This document shows, one piece after another, positions 57,725 through 64,000 of a stretch of 64,000 nt of DNA. The position numbers and the translations under genes were made by a program. The stretch lies in the NCBI RefSeq assembly GCF_900111235.1, contig NZ_FOJI01000003.1, positions 248,001 through 312,000 on the forward strand. Reading direction: 5' to 3'. The first letter of the stretch is position 1. Each line of letters starts with the position of its first letter. The notes beneath the pieces were generated by a model. That model made no database searches, was not told where the DNA came from, and was given only the letters and a program-made list of their open reading frames with translations. The DNA comes from [Clostridium] fimetarium. GTDB taxonomy: Bacteria > Bacillota > Clostridia > Lachnospirales > Lachnospiraceae.

Positions 57725-59244
57725 TATTTATTTTCCTCTATTCGTAGGAGCACAATACTGCATGGTGGGAGTTCAATGCTTAATTGTCCATCATTTGCTG
57801 TATATCCATTAAAATCTGTTTCTGATACTACGTTTCTATCTTCAAAGATATTGTACTCATCGATTTTTCCTGTCAGTATTCTTGCTTCAATTACTTCGAA
57901 GTTGCTAATTCCTTCCATGCTTACGCTGACATTTTCAGGCTGGTCTGTGGATACATTGGTGATGGTCAGATTAATTATCCCATCGCTACTTACCGACGCT
58001 GTCTGTGTGATTTTAGGTACCTGTTCCTCTTCTTTTATTCCGACATCTGTATTTCCTGTCAAATTCGTATGTAACAAATCTGCACCCTGATGATGACGGT
58101 ACATATGAAATGCATAATAGGTCGGTGTCAAGATCATATCACTACCTTCCGTAAGTATAACAGATGCGAGAACATTTACAATCTGTGCAATATTTGCCAT
58201 ACGAACTACCTTGCAGTGATGATTGAAAATATCAAAATTAATTGCCGCTACCATGGCATCACGCATTGTATTTTGCTGATACAAAAAGGCTGGGTTTGTA
58301 CCCGGTTCCACATCATACCAACATCCCCATTCATCCACGATAAGTGAAACCTTATCTTCATCCGCATATTTGCTCATAATCCTGCTATGTTTCTTTACCA
58401 ATTCTTCCATGAAAAGTGTCTTATGCAATGTTGTATAATACTGTGATTCATCAAAATCTGTAGCACTGCCCTTGTGCTGCCAGTCGCCGTTTGGTAATGT
58501 ATAGTAATGGAGTGATAACCCATCCATGAAACAATGCAGATGATCTGGTGCTTTGTATGCACAGGTCTTCATTACCTCCTCTGTCCATTCATAGTCACTG
58601 GAGTTGGCACCACAACATACCTTAAAAATAGGATTTTCATTATCGTAGTTTCGAACAAAGGTCTGATATCTGCGATACAGATTTGCATAATACTGTGGAG
58701 TCATATTGCCGCCGCATCCCCAGTTTTCATTTCCAACACCAAAATAATCCACACGCCAAGGCTTTTCCCGTCCATTTTTCTTTCTAAGGCCGGCCATTGG
58801 AGATTCCCCATCGAATGTCATATATTCGACCCACTCGTTCATTTCCTGAACTGTTCCTGAACCAACATTACCATTGACATATGTCTTACAACCCAACTGT
58901 TCACATAATTCGAAAAATTCATGGGTACCAAATGAATTGTCTTCAACGACTCCACCCCAGTTAGCATTCACCATACGCTTTCTGTCAGATTTCGGGCCTA
59001 TTCCATCTTTCCAGTGATATTCATCTGCAAAACAGCCTCCAGGCCATCTAAGTACTGGCACTTTCATTTCTTTTAATGCTTCCACAACATCATTACGCAT
59101 ACCGTTGGTATTCGGAATTTCTGATGATTCTCCTACATAAATCCCCTGATAGATGCATCTACCTAAATGTTCTGAAAAATGTCCATAAATCTCAGGATTG
59201 ATAAAGCCTTCTTTTTGCTTGCTGTCAATGTATAATTTCGTCAT
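57724..59244 (-). CDS. abfA: GH51 alpha-L-arabinofuranosidase
   Basis: A 506-residue intracellular retaining arabinofuranosidase. The barrel holds [19 protein letters not shown] (66-84), the proton donor E173 in [11 protein letters not shown] and the nucleophile E305 in VDEWGCWYD; the C-terminal beta-sandwich spans about 380-505. Length and motifs match AbfA. It releases terminal L-arabinofuranose from arabinan or arabinogalactan side chains of pectin. GGAG precedes ATG 59244. It is downstream of the two ABC exporter genes on the same strand (38 bases after them) and could be read from the same transcript. Confidence 0.95.
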   Translation of the reverse strand: MTKLYIDSKQKEGFINPEIYGHFSEHLGRCIYQGIYVGESSEIPNTNGMRNDVVEALKEMKVPVLRWPGGCFADEYHWKDGIGPKSDRKRMVNANWGGVVEDNSFGTHEFFELCEQLGCKTYVNGNVGSGTVQEMNEWVEYMTFDGESPMAGLRKKNGREKPWRVDYFGVGNENWGCGGNMTPQYYANLYRRYQTFVRNYDNENPIFKVCCGANSSDYEWTEEVMKTCAYKAPDHLHCFMDGLSLHYYTLPNGDWQHKGSATDFDESQYYTTLHKTLFMEELVKKHSRIMSKYADEDKVSLIVDEWGCWYDVEPGTNPAFLYQQNTMRDAMVAAINFDIFNHHCKVVRMANIAQIVNVLASVILTEGSDMILTPTYYAFHMYRHHQGADLLHTNLTGNTDVGIKEEEQVPKITQTASVSSDGIINLTITNVSTDQPENVSVSMEGISNFEVIEARILTGKIDEYNIFEDRNVVSETDFNGYTANDGQLSIELPPCSIVLLRIEENK

Positions 59245-59282
59245 ATTTTTATTCTCCTTTTTTAGTGAAACGCGGATATTTA

Positions 59283-61073
59283 CTATTCCTTCTCCAGGAA
59301 TTTATACTGTGACATATATAGCTCATAATAGCTGCCTTTTAAATCAAGCAACTCATCATGGCTGCCCATTTCTTTAATGGACCCACCATCTACATACATG
59401 ATAAAGGTGCAGTTCTTAATCGTTGAAAGACGGTGAGCAATGATGAAAGATGTACGATTTTGAAGTAGTTTGCTTAACCCTTCCTGCAACAGTATCTCTG
59501 TCTGCGTATCTATACTTGAGGTCGCCTCATCCAAAATCAAAATCTTCGGATCTGCCACCAGTGCCCTGGCGAAGCTAATCAGTTGCCTCTGGCCTACCGA
59601 TAATCGGGTTCCCCTTTCGTTTACCTGTGTCTGATAACCATCTTCCAAATTAATAATAAAATCATGGGCATGAACCGTTTTAGCTGCCTTGATAACCTGT
59701 TCATCGGTTGCTTCCATGTTACCGTAGCGGATATTATCAATGATGGTTCCCGTGAAAATAAAGCTATCCTGCATCATGATTCCCATTTGCTTTCGAAGGG
59801 ACTTGATTGTTGCCTTGCTGATATCCACTCCGTCAATCGTGATTTCTCCAGAATCCAGATTATAAAATCTACTTATCAGGTTGATAATAGTAGTTTTCCC
59901 TGCTCCGGTAGGGCCGACAATAGCAACCGAATCTCCTATCGCCGAGTGGAAATTAATTCCATTCAGGATTTTAACTCCATCCTCATAGCTAAATGTTACG
60001 TCCTTAAAAACTACTTCACCCTTAATCGCGGGCATTTCTATCGCTTCTTCACAATCCTTGACCAGCACTGGTTCATCGATTGTTTCAAATATCCTCTCTA
60101 GATAAGATACCGCAGTAAGTATGGAGTTATAGAAGCTAGCTAAGGTATTAACGGGCGCCCAAAATCTTCCAATATATCCTGTCATCGCAATAATAACGCC
60201 AGCAGTAATTCCTTGCATGCTGTTATCTAGCCAGGAGATTCCGACTACATAAACCGCAACATAGCTCCATGTTGAAATATTGTCAATAGCCGGCCACATC
60301 AGGAAGTTCAGCTTTACTGCCTTTATCCAGGCCAACCTGTAGTCATTACTTAAGGTATTAAATATTTTAATATTTTCCTGCTCCCTAGTAAAACTCTGAG
60401 TAACACGAATTCCATTAATACTCTCCGCTATATATGCATTCAAATTTGAAGACTTGTTGCTGGAAATCTGCCATGCAACTCTTTGCTTTTTCTTGATTAT
60501 AAATATTATTATAATCAGAAGCGGAAGTCCTAGCAGACAGATTAGTGTCAGCTTCACATTAACAATTAACATAAAGCCTATGATAAATAAAAGGCTAAAT
60601 AAATCAGTAATCGTATTAACGATACCATTAGAGAGTAAATCACTAAGACTGTTAACATAGTTCACTACCCTAACCTGAATCTTTCCGTGAGGCTTATCGT
60701 CATAATAAGAGAACGGTAGCGCCTGAAGATGTTCAAAGATATCACTTCTGATATTATGTATAATATTTTGTCCTATTTTTGAAGTCAATGATATTTTAAA
60801 AGACAGAATTACTGATATCAACAAAAAAATAACTAACTGCAGTATGCTTACTAAAATAATTGCCTTAATGTTCTTATTTGGAATATAATCATCCATTATC
60901 TGCATAAGAAAGATAGGTGTTAGTAAACCAAGCATGGAAGATATTGATACAAAAAATATAGTGATAAGTAATTCCTTCCTATATGGTTTAATGTAAGCAC
61001 CTAATCTTTTTAAATGAGAGAAATTAAATTCAGTCTGTAGCGTTTCATCAATGTCGTATTTATTCCGAGCCAT
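59283..61073 (-). CDS. ABC exporter half-transporter (membrane + ATPase), catalytic partner
   Basis: A 596-residue half-transporter with a six-helix membrane domain (about 35-320) and a nucleotide-binding domain (about 350-590). The latter has Walker [11 protein letters not shown], signature [15 protein letters not shown], Walker [13 protein letters not shown] with the catalytic Glu, and the switch [11 protein letters not shown]. The signature reads LSVGQ instead of LSGGQ. Its start overlaps the end of the upstream half-transporter by 14 bases, and GGAGG precedes ATG 61073. The pair forms a heterodimeric multidrug-type exporter. Substrate unknown. Confidence 0.93.
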   Translation of the reverse strand: MARNKYDIDETLQTEFNFSHLKRLGAYIKPYRKELLITIFFVSISSMLGLLTPIFLMQIMDDYIPNKNIKAIILVSILQLVIFLLISVILSFKISLTSKIGQNIIHNIRSDIFEHLQALPFSYYDDKPHGKIQVRVVNYVNSLSDLLSNGIVNTITDLFSLLFIIGFMLIVNVKLTLICLLGLPLLIIIIFIIKKKQRVAWQISSNKSSNLNAYIAESINGIRVTQSFTREQENIKIFNTLSNDYRLAWIKAVKLNFLMWPAIDNISTWSYVAVYVVGISWLDNSMQGITAGVIIAMTGYIGRFWAPVNTLASFYNSILTAVSYLERIFETIDEPVLVKDCEEAIEMPAIKGEVVFKDVTFSYEDGVKILNGINFHSAIGDSVAIVGPTGAGKTTIINLISRFYNLDSGEITIDGVDISKATIKSLRKQMGIMMQDSFIFTGTIIDNIRYGNMEATDEQVIKAAKTVHAHDFIINLEDGYQTQVNERGTRLSVGQRQLISFARALVADPKILILDEATSSIDTQTEILLQEGLSKLLQNRTSFIIAHRLSTIKNCTFIMYVDGGSIKEMGSHDELLDLKGSYYELYMSQYKFLEKE

Positions 61074-62817
61074 ATTTTTCCTCCCCTCTAATCACATTAA
61101 AGTCACCGTACTGATGATGGAATACGTTATAATAGTAGCCTCTCTTTTTAAGCAGTTCTTCATGATTACCTGCTTCAATAATTTCACCGTTATCCAGAAC
61201 CAGTATCTGATCGGCATCTTTAATCGAAGAAATACGATGAGCAATAATAAAGACTGTATGCTTTGCATGAATGGAGCCTAGAGCATTTTGAATCTGAGTT
61301 TCAGTTTCCATATCTACTGCCGAGGTAGTATCATCCAAAATAATAATGGATGGTTTTTTTAACAGTGCTCTAGCCAAAGATATTCTCTGCTTCTGTCCAC
61401 CTGAAAGACCTACTCCACGTTCGCCGACAATCGTATCATATCCCTCTGGCATTTGCTGTATAAAATCATGAGCATTGGCTATTTTCGCCACTTCCACAAC
61501 CTCTTCAAAACTACAGGATGGTCTTGCATAGGCAATATTGCCTTCAATCGTATCAGAAAAAAGGAATACATCCTGCATAGCCATTCCGATATTTCTTCGC
61601 AGTGAGAACAAATCCATATTCTTTAAGTTTATATCATCCACTAAAATCTCACCGGATGTTACATCATAAAAACGGCATAATAAGTTCATTAAAGTGGATT
61701 TTCCAGAACCTGTTGCTCCGATAATTCCCACCGTTTGCCCCGGCTTCACATGCAAATTAATATCTTTTAGGATTACCTCATCCTTCGCATGATAGCTGAC
61801 ATGGTTGAAGATGATGTCCCCCTTAAATCTCTCCTTCTCGATTGCATTTTCTGGTATCTTGATTTCTGGTTCTACAGCGATAGAGGAATAGATTTTTTCT
61901 ATGGATGTAACAAAACGTTGGTAATCATTAGCAAGCCAACCTGCCTGGCGCAGCGGGTTATTTAGCATCCATAGATATCCGCTAACAGTAACCAGCTTCC
62001 CAATGGTTATATCATTTCTAAAAACCATGATTCCACCAACTAAATAAAGGATTACGGTAAGTATATTGGACATAAATTCAAAAACAGGTACATATTTTTT
62101 CCATATCCTAGCTGCATTCAGTTCAGCCTCACGATAACCGTCATTTTCTCTATTAAACTTATCAATTTCAAAATCTTCTTTCGTAAACGCTTTCACTACA
62201 CGGTTACCACTTACATTTTCCTGTACCGCTGAGTTCAAACTGGAAAAGTGCTGTCTAATATTATGGAAAGCCGGTTTTACACTCTTTAACTGCCTGCTAG
62301 CCACAAAGGCTGATATCGGCAATACAACAATCATACAAAGAGCCAACCGCCATTCCACAATAAAAATCATGAAAAGTGCTATTGAAAAAAGCAAGATATT
62401 TTCATATATACTATAAATTACATACGCAACAAAATGCCTGACTGCCTCCATATCACCCGTTTGACGTGACATAAGATCACCGGTGCGATTTTTGTTATAG
62501 AAATTGAAATCTTGTTTTAAAAATTTTTGATAGACATGATCCCTCATCGAATATAGAATGTTTTGGGATGACCACTCAAAGATGACAAGCGAACTGTATT
62601 TCAAGGCAGCACGAAGTAGTGTTGCAAGAATCATAACCAACATCATTAGCGGAAGAATCTTTCGGTTTCCACCCTTGATTACTTCATCCACGATAATACC
62701 AGAAATCTGTGGGTTAACGATTGCGATTACACTTGTACATGTAACAAGCAGTAGCGCAAAAATTATTTTGGGACTATATTTCTTAAGAAAACTATAAAAC
62801 CATTGCATTGCTGTCAT
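61060..62817 (-). CDS. ABC exporter half-transporter with degenerate ATPase site
   Basis: A 585-residue half-transporter, membrane domain about 15-300 and nucleotide-binding domain about 335-570. Walker A is GATGSGKSTL, the signature LSGGQKQRISLARAL is canonical, and Walker B ends LDDTTSAVD, with Asp in place of the catalytic Glu. This Glu-to-Asp change, combined with a canonical signature here and a canonical Walker B in the partner, is the usual asymmetry of heterodimeric exporters such as TM287/288 or BmrCD. GAGGAGG precedes ATG 62817. It is probably the first gene of a transcript including the partner, GH51 and the small Cys-rich gene. Confidence 0.93.
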   Translation of the reverse strand: MTAMQWFYSFLKKYSPKIIFALLLVTCTSVIAIVNPQISGIIVDEVIKGGNRKILPLMMLVMILATLLRAALKYSSLVIFEWSSQNILYSMRDHVYQKFLKQDFNFYNKNRTGDLMSRQTGDMEAVRHFVAYVIYSIYENILLFSIALFMIFIVEWRLALCMIVVLPISAFVASRQLKSVKPAFHNIRQHFSSLNSAVQENVSGNRVVKAFTKEDFEIDKFNRENDGYREAELNAARIWKKYVPVFEFMSNILTVILYLVGGIMVFRNDITIGKLVTVSGYLWMLNNPLRQAGWLANDYQRFVTSIEKIYSSIAVEPEIKIPENAIEKERFKGDIIFNHVSYHAKDEVILKDINLHVKPGQTVGIIGATGSGKSTLMNLLCRFYDVTSGEILVDDINLKNMDLFSLRRNIGMAMQDVFLFSDTIEGNIAYARPSCSFEEVVEVAKIANAHDFIQQMPEGYDTIVGERGVGLSGGQKQRISLARALLKKPSIIILDDTTSAVDMETETQIQNALGSIHAKHTVFIIAHRISSIKDADQILVLDNGEIIEAGNHEELLKKRGYYYNVFHHQYGDFNVIRGEEKYGSE

Positions 62818-62980
62818 TTGTGAACCTCCTCATTAATATGAAACGAATTTTATACCAACGTCCCATATTCCTCTAGTAACTTATGATATCTTTATGAATA
62901 TATTGATTTTTTGTATATGGTTTTGCTTTTCCAATCCTTAATAAAGGACACTCATCTGTTCGAATAATATTCACAAAGCA

Positions 62981-63790
62981 TTAATTTCCTGCACTTTCAT
63001 ACTTATTACATCCATAGCAGAAATATCGGTATGCAATACCAAAGAATATAACCGCCACTATTATCTCTAATATAATTGTACTATACAGCGTACTTGTCCC
63101 AAGAAAAAAACTGGCAGGGATAAATGCAGTAAACCCAAACGGTATTATATAAGATAAAGTAAATCGTATTGGCTTATTATAAATTCCCAAAGGATACTTT
63201 ACAAAATCCGAAAGGTTATATCCCAAATACAAAATCTGATAAGCATCCATAAAGAAAAAAGCATTGGTAGCAAGTAAAAGCTTTAGTGATAAATAGATAA
63301 GCGCACCAAAGATAATTGAAATAGTAAACCAGATAACACTGCCAATCGTTATAGCAATACCCAAATGAGCTGTGGCATATATAACAAGTACCATTCCCAC
63401 AAGAAATTCACCAATGCCATCCGGACAACATTGCTCTATCAGTATCTGAAATAATGGATTCACCGGTCTAAGTAGATATCGGTCAAACAAACCTTCCTTT
63501 ACCGTCTTACGCGTAAATATCCATAAATTATTCGTAAAAAAATGATCTATCCCTCTAGGTATTTGTGCATATCCATAAATAAAGACCAACTGATAAAAAC
63601 TCCATCCGTTTAAATCTGGTATTTGCTCAAATATAAGATATAAAAAAACAATTCCCAACATTTGATTTAAAAAGAAGGAAAAAAAGCCTACCGTAAAGTC
63701 TACTTTTGACTGCATCTGTGTTTTCATATATTGCACAAGAAATATTTTATATAAATTCATATAACGCTTACAACTTTTTAGCATATCCAT
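62981..63790 (-). CDS. ABC-2 type transporter permease subunit
   Basis: A 269-residue membrane protein with about six hydrophobic segments. Family features include FTRKTVKEGLFDRYLLRPVNPLFQ and SYIIPFGFTAFIPASFFLG, which place it in the ABC-2 family of paired permeases usually encoded beside a second permease and a NatA-like ATPase. The start at 63790 has GAGG six bases upstream; a longer frame adds four residues and overlaps the previous gene. Its start is eight bases after the stop of the next permease gene. Substrate unknown. Confidence 0.85.
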   Translation of the reverse strand: MDMLKSCKRYMNLYKIFLVQYMKTQMQSKVDFTVGFFSFFLNQMLGIVFLYLIFEQIPDLNGWSFYQLVFIYGYAQIPRGIDHFFTNNLWIFTRKTVKEGLFDRYLLRPVNPLFQILIEQCCPDGIGEFLVGMVLVIYATAHLGIAITIGSVIWFTISIIFGALIYLSLKLLLATNAFFFMDAYQILYLGYNLSDFVKYPLGIYNKPIRFTLSYIIPFGFTAFIPASFFLGTSTLYSTIILEIIVAVIFFGIAYRYFCYGCNKYESAGN

Positions 63791-63798
63791 GATTTTCC

Positions 63799-64000
63799 TC
63801 ATCCCCCTAAGATTGTTAATCTTTTAATAGCAGAAGACCATAATAATTTTCCCGCTAAATAAAACAACAATATCCATACTATTTGTAGCATCAATGCATA
63901 TACAACTTCTTTTCCATTTAATTTACCCAGGTAAATCATAATGGGCGTGTAATTCATCGAAGCAAACGGAAATAAGCGAAATATCTTTTCAAGATATTCG
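63799..64000 (-). CDS. ABC-2 type transporter permease subunit, 5' part beyond window
   Basis: The last 66 codons of a gene that enters from the right edge and ends at TGA 63801-63799. It reads FPFASMNYTPIMIYLGKLNG, then a membrane segment (VWILLFYLAGKLLW) and ends RLTILGG, the typical C-terminus of an ABC-2 permease that partners the subunit at 62981. The ATPase gene should lie further to the right. Confidence 0.8.
   Translation of the reverse strand, partial: EYLEKIFRLFPFASMNYTPIMIYLGKLNGKEVVYALMLQIVWILLFYLAGKLLWSSAIKRLTILGG

Overview
The window looks like a chromosomal segment of a low-GC, Gram-positive anaerobe of the Lachnospiraceae type. The reasons are the AT-rich genes with strong AGGAGG-type ribosome binding sites, the housekeeping order rho - rpmE - DUF1385 - prmC, a DUF6171-like small protein, and sugar uptake and regulation built from CUT1 ABC transporters, YesL proteins, YesM/YesN and AraC regulators. 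I cannot name the species from sequence alone. No tRNA, rRNA, phage, transposase or CRISPR array was seen.

Layout. (1) 1-4.1 kb: housekeeping genes on the minus strand: prmC (partial), a DUF1385 membrane protein, ribosomal protein L31, and a Rho factor with a large repeat-built insert. (2) 4.7-16.4 kb, minus strand: a sugar-uptake and glycan operon. Reading with transcription: lipoprotein binding protein, two permeases, YesL, DUF2264 protein, GH88, heparinase II/III-like protein and GH2 beta-galactosidase. The YesM/YesN two-component pair diverges from it at 16.7-20.2 kb. (3) 20.3-26.1 kb, minus strand: a complete L-rhamnose pathway (AraC regulator, rhaB, rhaA, rhaD, fucO). (4) 26.3-35.9 kb: a 1105-residue DUF5107/TPR protein with a divergent AraC regulator, then a two-gene operon of a GH2 and a GH35 glycosidase. 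(5) 36.2-40.4 kb: a chemoreceptor, a MATE transporter and an aldo/keto reductase. (6) 40.4-59.2 kb: a pectin (rhamnogalacturonan-I) locus. It holds an LplABC-like transporter with a divergent AraC regulator, then GH105, a CE12 acetylesterase with an SLH-like tail, GH112 phosphorylase, YesL, GH42, GH28, a GH115-like protein and an SGNH esterase. GH51 arabinofuranosidase with a small Cys-rich protein lies on the other side of the regulator. (7) 59.3-64 kb: a heterodimeric ABC exporter and part of an ABC-2 type transporter.

How the genes work together. Only the two binding lipoproteins carry export signals; every glycosidase, lyase-like protein and esterase lacks one. The model is therefore uptake of oligosaccharides made elsewhere, followed by cytoplasmic trimming. 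In the right-hand locus, acetyl groups (CE12, SGNH), arabinose (GH51), galactose (GH42), galacturonate (GH28), unsaturated uronate (GH105) and a galactoside by phosphorolysis (GH112) would be removed, freeing L-rhamnose for the rha pathway. The left-hand locus (DUF2264, GH88, heparinase-like, GH2) suggests a glucuronate- and galactose-containing glycan, possibly arabinogalactan-protein side chains ending in Rha-GlcA-Gal. Neither ABC importer has its own ATPase gene here, so a shared MsmX/MsmK-type ATPase elsewhere is expected.

Coordinates of starts were adjusted where a good ribosome binding site lies before an internal start codon. Substrates are inferred from families and context, not shown by the sequence.
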